A DNA stretch of 62,285 bases from Candidatus Iainarchaeum sp. (GTDB lineage Archaea; B1Sed10-29; WALL01): NCBI GenBank assembly GCA_023129115.1, contig JAGMCR010000008.1, positions 1 through 62,285 on the forward strand, read 5' to 3'. Each line of letters begins with the position of its first letter. The first letter of the stretch is position 1. This document shows positions 30,912-39,234 of this stretch, piece after piece. The notes beneath the pieces are model-generated. The model ran no database searches. It was not told where the DNA came from and saw nothing but the letters and a program-made list of their open reading frames with translations. The translations under genes and the position numbers were made by a program.

Positions 30912-32579
30912 CTACAGCAGTGCTTTCCACAAAGTAGCGATTATCAAGAGCACGCCGATTATCAGCGCGGCAATCACGACGTCTTCCTCGGTCAGCCTCA
31001 CGCCTTCTTCCGTGACCACGACGTCAAACGTGTACACCGACTCGGACGAGACGTACCCGATTTTTGACGCGACGAGCTTCAGGGTGTACTGGCCAGTGTC
31101 GATGAACGTGTACTCGCTCTCGTAAAACCCGGTGGCAGTGTTCCGGCTCAGCTGCACAGTGTGCGTGCCCGTCAGTGGCGTCGTCACAACCGCGCGCACG
31201 TTGGCGCCGGTCACTGTCTCGCCGTCCTGGTCAGTGAGCTTGACCTGCATCGTGGTGAAGTCGTCGGTGACATTGCCGCCCGGCAGGGGGTTCAAGGGCA
31301 TTATCACGAGCCTGTCCGGTGACACGTGGAGAGTGATGTTCTTGGACACCGAGATGCCCCCCTTGGCTGCAGTAAGCATGACCGCATAGTCCCCGCGGCT
31401 CATGTTGCCCGTGGTGTTCCCGTAGTACCCGTTCCAGTCGTACGTGAGCGCTTTTGTCGTGTTGCCCCACTTGGCGGTTACGGTTGCGTCCGCCACGGGG
31501 CTGGCGGACTCGTCGATGACTTGGACCTTTATCTTTACCGAAGTGCCGTCTGGATATGTCTCTGTCTCGCTCGGGGACTCGACGCGGATGCAGATGCCGT
31601 ACTGGCAGAACACGTCTTCCGGCAATTCGGGCGCCTCTTCGCCGACGCGTATGGTGGGCATGTACAATTCCACGTCCTTGTGCCCGCTCTTGCTGGCAGT
31701 GACCTTGGCCTCGTAGAACCCGTCTTCTGCGAACAGGTAGTCCACTTCGTAAACCGTCTTGCCGCCGACCAGCTTTTCGCTGAGCGCGACGTTCTGCTCG
31801 GCGCCGCTGGGCGTCTTCACGATCGCGGAAACGCCTGCCCCTGCGACGCGCTGGTTCTGGTTGTCCAGCAGGTAAACGCTTATCACCATTTCTTCGCCGG
31901 GCCCGTACTGCGCCCGGGTCGGCGACACGCGCTTGATTTCCATTGCCTTGAGCCCCGGCACGTAAATAGTTTCGTTGCCTTCGCCGGCCTCGCCCGCGAC
32001 AGTGAACTCGACTGAAGCGCTCGCCGTTTGCCCGCCCTTGCTGACGGTCAACTCGGCAGTGTGTTCCCCGGCGCCCAGCGCCGCCTCGGCGCGGTAGCTG
32101 TTCTGCGCCTCTGGCAGCGAATACGTCGTGTTGCCGATTTCCATTGCAACGTCTGCGCCGTGGAGGAACAAGTCGTCCTGCGTGGCCTCTGCCTCGAGCA
32201 GGACCGCGCCGTAGTAAATCGTGTCTTCCGGCGAAAGAATTGTCACATAAATCTTCGATGTAGTTACTTCAAACGACGTGCTGTTCTCGTAGTCCGTCTC
32301 GTTGTGCCTCGCCGTCGCCTTTACGGAATAGCTGCCTTTTTCGTTGACCTCGAACGACGTGCTGTAGTCCGCGGTGGCTGAGTCAACGTTACTGGTCTCG
32401 AGCAGCTTCCCGCCTTCCATGAGCTCGAACTTGACCGTCTCTCCCGCGACGAACGTGGCAGAAACCGGGATTGTGCCGTGCCCGTAGCTCCCACTGGGCT
32501 CTGTTATTTGTAGGCTCGCGGCTGAAGCCGCCAAAACAAGCAATAGCAAAGCAATAACTCTTTTCAACTGGACCACCAT
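30912..32579 (-). CDS. secreted, membrane-anchored protein with Ig-like domains
   Basis: 555-aa surface protein. Signal peptide (VIALLLLVLAASAAS), several beta-sandwich Ig-like or CARDB-like repeats with alternating strands, many N-x-S/T sequons (NTT, NMS, NET, NIT), and a C-terminal TM anchor (VVIAALIIGVLLIIATLW). One Cys pair (CQYGIC). It probably lies on the cell exterior as an S-layer-like or adhesion protein. ATG 32579 is 27 nt from a TATA element (TGTTTAAATA, 32601-32610). Confidence 0.75.
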   Translation of the reverse strand: MVVQLKRVIALLLLVLAASAASLQITEPSGSYGHGTIPVSATFVAGETVKFELMEGGKLLETSNVDSATADYSTSFEVNEKGSYSVKATARHNETDYENSTSFEVTTSKIYVTILSPEDTIYYGAVLLEAEATQDDLFLHGADVAMEIGNTTYSLPEAQNSYRAEAALGAGEHTAELTVSKGGQTASASVEFTVAGEAGEGNETIYVPGLKAMEIKRVSPTRAQYGPGEEMVISVYLLDNQNQRVAGAGVSAIVKTPSGAEQNVALSEKLVGGKTVYEVDYLFAEDGFYEAKVTASKSGHKDVELYMPTIRVGEEAPELPEDVFCQYGICIRVESPSETETYPDGTSVKIKVQVIDESASPVADATVTAKWGNTTKALTYDWNGYYGNTTGNMSRGDYAVMLTAAKGGISVSKNITLHVSPDRLVIMPLNPLPGGNVTDDFTTMQVKLTDQDGETVTGANVRAVVTTPLTGTHTVQLSRNTATGFYESEYTFIDTGQYTLKLVASKIGYVSSESVYTFDVVVTEEGVRLTEEDVVIAALIIGVLLIIATLWKALL

Positions 32580-32651
32580 GTATAATTTTGCAGAATATGC
32601 TATTTAAACAGGTAGGCGCTTGGGGGGGCGCTTGCGCCCCCCAACTCATAC

Positions 32652-33560
32652 TCAAGCAGCTATCTTAATCCCAAGCTCGCGCTTGAGCTCGCGGTACCTG
32701 TTCCGAATCGTGACCTCAGTCACTCCCGCGACGTCTGCCACCTCTTTTTGCGTGCGGCGCTCGCCCATCACCACGCCAGCTATGTATACAGCCGCCGCAG
32801 CAACGCCCGTCGGCCCGCGCCCGGAAATCAATCCCTTCTTAATGGCCTGGTCCAGAATCTCTTTCGCCCTTTCCTGTACTTCGCCGGACAAGCCAAGCTC
32901 CGAAGCAAACCGCGGAACGTAGTGCACCGGGTTCGTTAGAGGGACTTTGACGTACAACTCTTTCTTGATGAACCGGTACGTCCTCCCGATTTCTTTCTTG
33001 GGAATCCCGCTCACTTCAGAAATCTCGTCCAGTGTCCTCGGAATCCCGTACTGGCGGCAAAGAGTATACAGCACCGCGGCAACAACGCTTTCAATCAGCC
33101 TGCCGCGAATCAACCCCTTTTCAACGGCTTTCCGGTACAGCAATGCGCTTGCCTCGCGCACGTTGCTCGGCAGCCCCAGCGCGCTGGCTATCCTGTCCAG
33201 TTCACTGAGCGCAATCGTCAGGTTCCTCTCCATCGAGGACGAAATAGAGCTCCGCTTGTGCCACTTGCGCAGCCGGTACATCTGTGCCTGGCTCTGCGGC
33301 GAAATCTTTGAGCCGCGAATGTCGCGGTTGTACCTGTCAATCTCGGTTACCAATCCCTTGTTTGGCTTGGTGTACTTGATTGGCGCGCCGGTCCTCTGCC
33401 GCTTGGCGCGCTGGTCGGCGTCGAAGGCCCTCCACTCTGGGCCGAAGTCCACCATATTCTCCTCAATAACCGAGCCGCACTTCTGGCAATACAGCTCTGC
33501 CTTGGAATAGTCGTGTTTTAGCGCGTTGCTCCCGCACTCGGGGCATTTTGCCTCTGCCAT
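32652..33560 (-). CDS. tfb: transcription initiation factor B (TFB)
   Basis: 302-aa archaeal TFIIB homologue that bridges TBP-TATA-BRE and RNA polymerase. N-terminal zinc ribbon (CPECG ... CQKCG, residues 6-30), B-finger/linker ([19 protein letters not shown]), then two cyclin-fold repeats with [15 protein letters not shown] and [11 protein letters not shown], and a final HTH ([21 protein letters not shown]). Full length. It follows gar1 by 3 nt, a conserved archaeal pairing. Confidence 0.97.
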   Translation of the reverse strand: MAEAKCPECGSNALKHDYSKAELYCQKCGSVIEENMVDFGPEWRAFDADQRAKRQRTGAPIKYTKPNKGLVTEIDRYNRDIRGSKISPQSQAQMYRLRKWHKRSSISSSMERNLTIALSELDRIASALGLPSNVREASALLYRKAVEKGLIRGRLIESVVAAVLYTLCRQYGIPRTLDEISEVSGIPKKEIGRTYRFIKKELYVKVPLTNPVHYVPRFASELGLSGEVQERAKEILDQAIKKGLISGRGPTGVAAAAVYIAGVVMGERRTQKEVADVAGVTEVTIRNRYRELKRELGIKIAA

Positions 33561-33563
33561 ACC

Positions 33564-33773
33564 TTAATCACCCACGAATAGCTCCTGGCCGGCCTTGGAG
33601 TTGCTTTTGACGAGCACGAACGGCTCCTCAACAGGCCCCACGATATCGGCCACAAAGCCCACTTTCTTGTTGTTCTTGTTGAAAACGCGCGCTTTTAGCC
33701 TCGGCACGTCTTTGCATCGAATTATTGCAAAGCCCGATGCAGACTTGCCGATGACAATGCCTAGCGACCGCAT
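33564..33773 (-). CDS. gar1: H/ACA RNP protein Gar1
   Basis: 69-aa Gar1 core beta-barrel (FAIIRCKDVPRLKARVFNKN, KKVGFVADIVGPVEEPFVLVKS), which regulates Cbf5 pseudouridylation in H/ACA ribonucleoproteins. It is short, lacking extensions. ATG 33773 is 28 nt from the TATA element CTTTATATATTT (33796-33807). A second TATA-like TATTTAAATA lies further upstream. Operon with tfb. Confidence 0.9.
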   Translation of the reverse strand: MRSLGIVIGKSASGFAIIRCKDVPRLKARVFNKNNKKVGFVADIVGPVEEPFVLVKSNSKAGQELFVGD

Positions 33774-33862
33774 TTTTGCACACCAAGAACAAAAGCTTTA
33801 TATATTTGGAGCTAACCTTATTTAAATACTTTTTGGGGAATTTGGCTCAAAATGCCCTAGGA

Positions 33863-33895
33863 CTGCACAAAAACCCCTAGCGGCTGCACAAAAAC
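33863..33895. repeat. CTGCACAAAAAC direct repeats, left edge of island
   Basis: CTGCACAAAAAC occurs at 33863-33874 and 33884-33895 (21-bp step) in the 89-bp gap between the gar1 promoter and the CHAT-like gene. The same word in both orientations forms inverted repeats at 35533-35607, and related copies occur at about 4374-4400. The two clusters bracket the accessory genes between. Confidence 0.5.
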
Positions 33896-33913
33896 ATGTT
33901 TGGATAGTGTACT

Positions 33914-34567
33914 TCATAGTTTTGTGTTAGGTGCACCAAAATGAGTTTGTATAGCCATATCCCAAAGCAATACTTCAAGGATGTGGGGGGCGTTTGGGTT
34001 CGCCGAGGCATTTGCCCAGTAATATCTTATCCAATCCCGATACCGATCTTGCGAAGAATTATACGCCTCTTCTAGGGTATTACCCTTAATCAACGAAATC
34101 ACGGGTTTAATGGCTGAGTCTCTAAAGGGCTTTACAAGCGGATCCTGCTCAGGGCGACTTTCATAGTTGTGATCGCTCAAAAAGACGAATTCATCCTCAT
34201 ACCCAATAAAACCGTCTGCTCCCTTCTTAACGCTTTTAGGACCCAACTCTCTTCCTGAATCACACGCGAGTGCAGAAATCACTCTTGATTTTAATTCACT
34301 CCCCAGTGTTTTGGAATCTACGAGGACCTCACCACGTTGCCCAGTAATTTGGGATGGGGAGCCATGGCCATTGAAAACTATAAATCGCGGGTCTCTTTTT
34401 TGAATGACTTGATCAACTTTCTCCTTGTTAGCCCGGTCACCAACCAAATCAATTACCTTGAATCCGTGCTTTCTCCCTTCTGTTATCACTCTATTGTTCC
34501 ATGACTTAAGGAAATGGACAGTATGGTCATGATTAGGGCGAGTAACAAGCATGGTTTTTTTAGGCAT
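33914..34567 (-). CDS. CHAT/caspase-like cysteine protease
   Basis: 217-aa protein with the two hallmarks of clan CD proteases of the CHAT/caspase type: a strand ending in His-Gly (FIVFNGHGSPSQ, about residue 67) and a later strand ending in Ala-Cys-Asp-Ser (VISALACDSG, about residue 101), followed by GADGFIGYEDEFVF. Single domain without TPRs. Third gene of a compact operon with two small proteins (2-nt and 18-nt gaps), suggesting sensor or inhibitor partners. Prokaryotic relatives often act in defence or cell death. The fold call is by motif only. Confidence 0.65.
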   Translation of the reverse strand: MPKKTMLVTRPNHDHTVHFLKSWNNRVITEGRKHGFKVIDLVGDRANKEKVDQVIQKRDPRFIVFNGHGSPSQITGQRGEVLVDSKTLGSELKSRVISALACDSGRELGPKSVKKGADGFIGYEDEFVFLSDHNYESRPEQDPLVKPFRDSAIKPVISLIKGNTLEEAYNSSQDRYRDWIRYYWANASANPNAPHILEVLLWDMAIQTHFGAPNTKL

Positions 34568-34569
34568 GA

Positions 34570-34812
34570 TTATGCACTCTCTGCCGTTAATTTGCCAAGT
34601 TGTTGAAGGTAGTTTAGTTGCATCCTAGCAAAAACAGCCCCGGTAGGATCCTTAACCCGTAGGTGTTCCAAGATCTCATCTTTTGTTAAAGGATCACCGC
34701 CTCCAATGGAAACCCTTATGTTTGAGGGCATAGAGGCGAGCCTATTCTGTGCTATTTCCCATACATCGTCTGGAATCTTCTCTTTCTTCTTGATTTCCTC
34801 GTTCCCTTCCAA
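34570..34812 (-). CDS. small protein in the CHAT-like operon
   Basis: 80-aa charged helical protein with no clear family (DDVWEIAQNRLASMPSNI, SIGGGDPLTKDEILEHLRVKD, then a C-terminal helix). Its stop lies 2 nt before the CHAT-like start, so stoichiometric expression with the protease is likely. It could be a substrate, an inhibitor or a targeting subunit. Confidence 0.55.
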   Translation of the reverse strand: MEGNEEIKKKEKIPDDVWEIAQNRLASMPSNIRVSIGGGDPLTKDEILEHLRVKDPTGAVFARMQLNYLQQLGKLTAESA

Positions 34813-34830
34813 ACGGTCACCTCCATAGGG

Positions 34831-35022
34831 TTATATGATGTTTAGTTCGGCCAGCTTTTTAAGTATTTCCATACCCAGTTTGGTATTGGCGATTACTTCA
34901 GTATGTGCCCGCTGCCAATTATACGGCTCTCCAGCAATGACTACTACTGTTAGTTGCCTCTCGCTAAGCGGCAATGAGGTGTACAATTTCATGAACTGCT
35001 CTGCCTTCGCTGTTGCTGCCAT
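34831..35022 (-). CDS. small protein, first gene of the CHAT-like operon
   Basis: 63-aa protein (EQFMKLYTSLPLSERQLTVVVI ... EILKKLAELNII), alpha-beta-alpha in appearance, not recognised. ATG 35022 is 32 nt from the centre of a TATA element (CTTTTTATAG, about 35050-35059), so this is the promoter-proximal gene. An 18-nt gap with GGTGACC precedes the next gene. Confidence 0.55.
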   Translation of the reverse strand: MAATAKAEQFMKLYTSLPLSERQLTVVVIAGEPYNWQRAHTEVIANTKLGMEILKKLAELNII

Positions 35023-35106
35023 CCCACCCCTCTCAATGAAGGCGAACTATAAAAAGGCAAGAGTAACCACAAGTGATGGAAGCGAGGCAGCAAAGTTTGG
35101 GCAGAG

Positions 35107-35355
35107 CCCCCCCACTTCTTCGCCATGCACCAGGACGAGTTCCTCCAGCAGTACCACAAAAGGTCCAACGTGGAAAGCACGTTCCACATAATCAAGGCAA
35201 AGTTCGGCGAGTACCTATACTCCAAAACGCAGCAATCTCAATTCAACGAGGCGCTATGCAAGATATTGTGCCACAATATTGTGGTGCTGATTCACGGGAT
35301 GTTTGAGTTGGGTATCGACGTCAATGTTTCAAAAATCCGACAATTGACGGGGTAG
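35107..35355 (+). pseudogene. C-terminal remnant of a DDE transposase
   Basis: The frame from about 35107 reads HFFAMHQDEFLQQYHKRSN, then VESTFHIIKAKFG, SKTQQSQFNEALCKILCHN and IVVLIHGMFELG. The YHKRSNVE...IK.KFG...NE.LCK.L.HN pattern is the C-terminal end of IS4/IS5-type transposases (the catalytic Glu lies in VEST). The N-terminal two thirds with the DD residues are missing, so it is inactive. Confidence 0.75.
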
Positions 35356-35387
35356 ATTATAAAAAGAAATAGCGGGCGAAGTAGATT

Positions 35388-35528
35388 ATGGTCAACATAA
35401 ATTTGACTAAGCAACAGAAAATCTTGGTAGTTAGCGTTGGCATAGTGGGGATAGCCTTTATCCTAAGCTATCTCGGCTGGCTTGGACCAATATCGACAGC
35501 GCCGATATCTGGAACGATAACGCCTTGA
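35388..35528 (+). CDS. 46-aa single-pass membrane peptide
   Basis: ATG at 35388 is exactly 27 nt from the centre of a strong TATA box (GATTATAAAAAG, 35355-35366), the same spacing as proven-looking genes here. The product begins MVNINLTKQQKILVVSVG and has one TM segment (LVVSVGIVGIAFILSYLGWLG). Function unknown. Transcription away from the transposase remnant and the TATA fit argue that it is expressed. Confidence 0.5.
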   Translation: MVNINLTKQQKILVVSVGIVGIAFILSYLGWLGPISTAPISGTITP

Positions 35529-35532
35529 ACCC

Positions 35533-35607
35533 GTTTTGTGCAGGGGGTTAAAACCCTGCACAATAACCTGGTCAGTCCTGCACAAGAACCCTGCTCGTTT
35601 TTGTGCA
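35533..35607. repeat. paired TTTTGTGCAG/CTGCACAA inverted repeats, right edge of island
   Basis: TTGTGCAGGG (about 35535-35545) and CCCTGCACAA (35554-35563) form one inverted repeat. GCACAAGAAC (about 35580-35589) and GTTTTTGTGC (35597-35606) form a second. Both lie between the membrane peptide and the 3' end of gdhA and share the CTGCACAA word with the left edge at 33863. Confidence 0.55.
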
Positions 35608-35635
35608 AAGCCGGGGAATTCCGATCAAAACGGCT

Positions 35636-36733
35636 TCAGGACTGCTTCCTCGCCTTCAAAATCCTCTGCTTGGCCATGTCCAGCGCGGCCTCGCGGGGAG
35701 TAATGTTTTCTTTCTTGGCTTCCTTCAGGACCTTCAGCGTGTTCTTGCTCACGATGTCCTTCACCAGCTTGAACATCTTTTTCTCGCTTCCGCCCCTGTG
35801 CTCCACGTACGAGCTGATTACGCCGCCCGCGTTCGCCACGAAGTCCGGCACAATCGTCACGCCCCTCTTCCACAAGAGCCTCTCAACGCTCGCCGTCATT
35901 GGAATGTTCGACCCCTCGACAATAAGCTTCGCCTTAATCCGCTTCACGTCACGCACGCTGATGAAGTCCGGCACCGCAGCGGTAACCAGTATGTCCACCT
36001 TCAGCCCAGGCATCGCGTCGTTCGGCATGATTTTCCCGGGCAAGTACTTCGTGACTGTCCGCTTTTCTTTCTTCACCGCAGCCAGTTCCTCGAAGTGAAT
36101 CCCGCCAGGGTTGTAAATCATTCCCCGCGAGTCAGAGACAGCAACCAGCTTCGCGCCCGCCTCGCACAAGAACTTCGCGACGAACCAGCCCACGTTGCCG
36201 AACCCCTCAATCGCGACAGTCGCGCCCTTCAGCGGAAGGCCAATAAACTTTGCTGCGACACGCACCGCGTGGAACGTCCCCCAGCCAGTGCTCCCCAGCT
36301 CGTGCGGCAGGCCGCCAAGCTCCTTTGGCTTTCCGGTCACCGACTTCTTGCCGTTTACTTTGGCGATTATTCTCATCTCGGGCTCGGCCATGCTCATGTC
36401 CGGCGCACAGATGTACCTCGACGGCGACAATTCCTGAATCGACTTCGCGAACGCCTTCACGATTTCGGCCTTGCGCTTCGGCGACATGGCCCGCGGGTTC
36501 GCAACAATCCCGCTCTTCGCCCCGCCGAACGGCAGCCCAGCGAGCGAGCACTTCCACGTCATCGCCCGCGCCAGGCGCTTCACCTCGTGGATGCCCACGG
36601 TCGGCGTCATGCGAATCCCGCCCTTCCCGGGGCCTAGCGCAGTGTTGTCAATCACGAGCACGCCGCGCATTCCAACGGACGGGTCGTACACCTCAACAAT
36701 TTTTTCAGGGCCAAAGTCGTCAACGTCTTCCAT
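35636..36733 (-). CDS. gdhA: Glu/Leu/Phe/Val-type amino-acid dehydrogenase
   Basis: 365-aa NAD(P)-dependent dehydrogenase interconverting an amino acid and its 2-oxo acid plus ammonia. Catalytic region: GPGKGGIRM, KCSLAGLPFGGAKSGI (catalytic Lys), APDMSM; Rossmann domain ATVAIEGFGNVGWFVAKFL. It is shorter than hexameric GDHs (about 415-450 aa) and has a reduced N-terminus, so leucine-dehydrogenase-like specificity is possible. It follows trxB by 1 nt. Confidence 0.88.
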   Translation of the reverse strand: MEDVDDFGPEKIVEVYDPSVGMRGVLVIDNTALGPGKGGIRMTPTVGIHEVKRLARAMTWKCSLAGLPFGGAKSGIVANPRAMSPKRKAEIVKAFAKSIQELSPSRYICAPDMSMAEPEMRIIAKVNGKKSVTGKPKELGGLPHELGSTGWGTFHAVRVAAKFIGLPLKGATVAIEGFGNVGWFVAKFLCEAGAKLVAVSDSRGMIYNPGGIHFEELAAVKKEKRTVTKYLPGKIMPNDAMPGLKVDILVTAAVPDFISVRDVKRIKAKLIVEGSNIPMTASVERLLWKRGVTIVPDFVANAGGVISSYVEHRGGSEKKMFKLVKDIVSKNTLKVLKEAKKENITPREAALDMAKQRILKARKQS

Positions 36734-36734
36734 T

Positions 36735-37634
36735 TCATTTCGCCTCTAGTGACTTGATGTAATTGTAAGCAGAATAGGCGGCGATGCTGCCGTACCCGGC
36801 GGCCACAATCGCCTGCTTCCACACGGGCGTCACGTCGCCCGCCGCGAACAATCCCGGCACGTTCGTCTCGCAGTCCTCGTTGATTACTACCTCGAGCTTT
36901 TCGTTCAGCTTCGCGCCCAATTTTTCGGCGAGGTCGCTCGCCGGGATGCCCCCAATTTCGATGAACAATCCCTCGAGCTTCATGTTCTTGCCCGTGTCGA
37001 GGTCAACGCTCTCCAGCATTTTTTCGCCGTTGATTTTCACGACGTTCGCGTTGTTGATTATCTCTATCTTGGGGTTGGCGTATACCAGCTTCTTGGTCGC
37101 CGGCTCTGCACGGATTTCCGGCTTGCGGTAAATGATGTACACTTTCTTGGCGTATTCCGCGAGGAGCAGGGCCTCCTTCGCCGCCGAGTCGCTTCCCCCC
37201 ACAACACCCACGACCGCGCCCTTGAACAATGCGCCGTCGCACGTGGCGCAGTAGCTCACGCCCTTGCCCATCAGTTCCTCCTCGCCCGGGACCTTGAGCT
37301 TGCGGCGCTCGCTGCCCGTCACGAGCACGATTGCCTTCGCCTCGTACTCTTCTTTGGCGGTCTTGACCTTGAACGCCCCGTTCTTGGTTATGCCGATGGC
37401 TTCCTCTGCCTTGATTTCGACTTTGAATGACTTGGCGTGGTCCTCGATTTTTTTCATCAAGTCGTAGCCAGTCATTCCGGGGAAGCCGGGGTAGTTGTCC
37501 ACCATCGGCGCAGTGGCGAGCTCTCCGCCCATTGCCTTGGCAATGAGCAGTGCCTTCATCTCGTAGCGCGTGGCGTATATGGCTGCCGCGAGGCCGCCTG
37601 GCCCACCGCCAATGATTATGATGTCGTACACCAT
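36735..37634 (-). CDS. trxB: thioredoxin reductase
   Basis: 299-aa FAD-dependent pyridine nucleotide-disulfide oxidoreductase. FAD motif DIIIIGGGPGGLAAAIYA, redox-active CATCDG (CxxC), NAD(P) motif VGVVGGSDSAAKEA and C-terminal FAAGDVTP. ATG 37634 is 28 nt from a TATA element (CATTTAAAGG, 37657-37666). The longer in-frame reading upstream has no support. Operon with gdhA. Confidence 0.93.
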   Translation of the reverse strand: MVYDIIIIGGGPGGLAAAIYATRYEMKALLIAKAMGGELATAPMVDNYPGFPGMTGYDLMKKIEDHAKSFKVEIKAEEAIGITKNGAFKVKTAKEEYEAKAIVLVTGSERRKLKVPGEEELMGKGVSYCATCDGALFKGAVVGVVGGSDSAAKEALLLAEYAKKVYIIYRKPEIRAEPATKKLVYANPKIEIINNANVVKINGEKMLESVDLDTGKNMKLEGLFIEIGGIPASDLAEKLGAKLNEKLEVVINEDCETNVPGLFAAGDVTPVWKQAIVAAGYGSIAAYSAYNYIKSLEAK

Positions 37635-37677
37635 TGACTCACTATTATTCACTAGTCCTTTAAATGGGTTACAGAAT

Positions 37678-38061
37678 TCAGGCCTTGACGAGAATGCCGT
37701 TGACGACCCCTTCCTGGCTCGGCCTTGAAGTAATCCTGGCGTCGCCGAGCTCGGTCTTGACAATCGCGCCCTTGGTGAGGATGTTCATCCTCTCGTAGTG
37801 GCGGTTGGCCTTGTTCTCGACTACGGTGAGTATCTTGGTCTTCTGTATTTTCTTGGTCTTGGGGTCGAGGACGTTGATTTCCTCGGCGTGGCGGAGGCCG
37901 AGCTTTACGTTGCCGCCGCGTGCCTTGTCCGAAACGCGCTTCGTTGTGCCGACAGTGACTTTCTGGGTTTTCCGCCCTAGCTCTGCCTTTATCTTGTCGC
38001 GCTTTTTCCTGTGCTTTGCGCCGGTCTTGGTCCTTTTGCTCCTGCCCTGTGACTCACTCAT
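37678..38061 (-). CDS. rps8e: 30S ribosomal protein S8e
   Basis: 127-aa S8e, normal archaeal length. Begins with a basic RSKRTKTGAKHRKKRDKIKAELG segment and contains TRRVS-like KRVSDKARGGNVKLGLRHAEEINV and the C-terminal SRPSQEGVVNGILVKA. ATG 38061. The TATA element at 38059-38067 belongs to the divergent Cgi121 gene; a clear promoter for S8e was not found in the 28-nt gap, so its transcript may start within the Cgi121 region. Confidence 0.95.
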   Translation of the reverse strand: MSESQGRSKRTKTGAKHRKKRDKIKAELGRKTQKVTVGTTKRVSDKARGGNVKLGLRHAEEINVLDPKTKKIQKTKILTVVENKANRHYERMNILTKGAIVKTELGDARITSRPSQEGVVNGILVKA

Positions 38062-38089
38062 TTAAACCACTTCTTCCATAATTCCTTCA

Positions 38090-38557
38090 ATGAAGTCCGG
38101 TTCGGTCGAGGGCACGGAATACGCCTTCGGCGCTGTTGTTCTTCCAGAAGGATGGCTCTTCCCCACCAGCCGGCTTACAGTCCAATTGGTTGCCCCGGCT
38201 TTTGTGTATGGGGAAAAACACTTGCTAGCTTCTATATACTCCCATTTAAAAGGCTTGCGGCTCGCGAAGGGCCCCAAAATCAACCTTTTGCTGCGGATAA
38301 CGGGGCTTAAGCAGATAAAGGATGCCTTGGCTGCAAAGCCTGGCGGCCGGGGCGCTGACCATGACGTTGGTCACGCTGGACCAACGTCCAGTTGCGCCAA
38401 CGTCAAGTCAAACGCGGTGATGGTTGTTGTTGGGAAAGGAGCGGTTAAGGAATACAAGAAATTACTCGCGTCTTTGAACGCCACTGACTCAGGAAACGTA
38501 AAAACACACGCGGGCGAGCTGGACGCGATTGAGCGCTCTGCATTGGTTGGGGTTTAG
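38090..38557 (+). CDS. cgi121: KEOPS complex subunit Cgi121
   Basis: 155-aa protein of the Cgi121/TPRKB family, which presents tRNA to KEOPS for t6A37 synthesis. Recognisable blocks: APAFVYGEKHLLASIYSHL (the hallmark AGREHL-type segment), LLLRITGLKQIKDAL, VMVVVGKG and the C-terminal IERSALV. ATG 38090 is 27 nt from the TATA element ATTTAAACC (38059-38067). Confidence 0.8.
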   Translation: MKSGSVEGTEYAFGAVVLPEGWLFPTSRLTVQLVAPAFVYGEKHLLASIYSHLKGLRLAKGPKINLLLRITGLKQIKDALAAKPGGRGADHDVGHAGPTSSCANVKSNAVMVVVGKGAVKEYKKLLASLNATDSGNVKTHAGELDAIERSALVGV

Positions 38558-38610
38558 TCTCTGTTTAGTATCTTAATTGCTGGTTTACTTGCTGCACCAG
38601 CCAGTGCTCG

Positions 38611-38925
38611 TCATTTTCCTTGGCCGTACTTCTTTGTGAACAGCTGCAGCAGGCTCCACATGCCAAGCATGAGGCACGCGGAAATCGTGAGAGGGAGGAG
38701 TAACTCGTCGACTGTTGAAATCAGCCCCCCGCCGGGCAGCAGGCCCAACAGAATTGAGAGCGTTGTCACGCGCCTCACTGTCTGCACAAGGAGGGCTACT
38801 ATAATCAACCCCCACGATACCATCCCGCCCGTGAACTTCAATATCCTCCACGCGAAGAACGCTGCAAGGAGCTGGAAAGCCACCTGCAGGAGCGCAACCG
38901 CTACCAAAGTCATATCTGCCATCAT
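38611..38925 (-). CDS. small three-TM membrane protein (paralogue 1)
   Basis: 104-aa protein with about three TM helices. FFAWRILKFTGGMVSWGLIII..., then TVRRVT and a C-terminal LFTKKYGQGK. It is a paralogue of the next gene (shared AW+I...T.G...WG.II.ALL..T.RRVT and FTKKYG). ATG 38925 overlaps the preceding stop by 4 nt. Last gene of the KaiC operon. Function unknown; a membrane receptor or anchor for the KaiC ATPases is plausible. Confidence 0.65.
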   Translation of the reverse strand: MMADMTLVAVALLQVAFQLLAAFFAWRILKFTGGMVSWGLIIVALLVQTVRRVTTLSILLGLLPGGGLISTVDELLLPLTISACLMLGMWSLLQLFTKKYGQGK

Positions 38926-39230
38926 TTGCCTCCGTACTTCTTTGTGAACATCCCGAGGAGGTCCCACATGCCAAGCAGCATCAGCACCGAGATAATCAGC
39001 GGCAAAGCAAGCTTGTCCACGATGCTGATTGCCTCAATCTCGGGCATCAGCCCGAACATTAGCAGCAGCGCCGTCACCCGCCTCAAAGTCATGAGCAGCA
39101 GCGCAATTATGATGAAGCCCCACGCCCGAATCCCGTCAGTATACCTCGTTATCTTCCACGCCAGGAACGCGGCGCCCAGCTGCACCACTATCTGTGCCAC
39201 GGCAAGCGGAGCAAGACCGGTATCAACCAT
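38922..39230 (-). CDS. small three-TM membrane protein (paralogue 2)
   Basis: 102-aa protein with about three TM helices and the same arrangement as the downstream paralogue (FLAWKITRYTDGIRAWGFI, then TLRRVT and C-terminal MFTKKYGGK). Lies 4 nt after the 105-aa membrane protein stop. The tandem paralogues could form a heteromer. Confidence 0.65.
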   Translation of the reverse strand: MVDTGLAPLAVAQIVVQLGAAFLAWKITRYTDGIRAWGFIIIALLLMTLRRVTALLLMFGLMPEIEAISIVDKLALPLIISVLMLLGMWDLLGMFTKKYGGK

Positions 39231-39234
39231 GGAA

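Noticed and set aside
38062..38283. 73-codon reverse frame upstream of rps8e
   Set aside because: It overlaps Cgi121, which has conserved motifs and an exact TATA spacing. The reverse frame resembles no protein.
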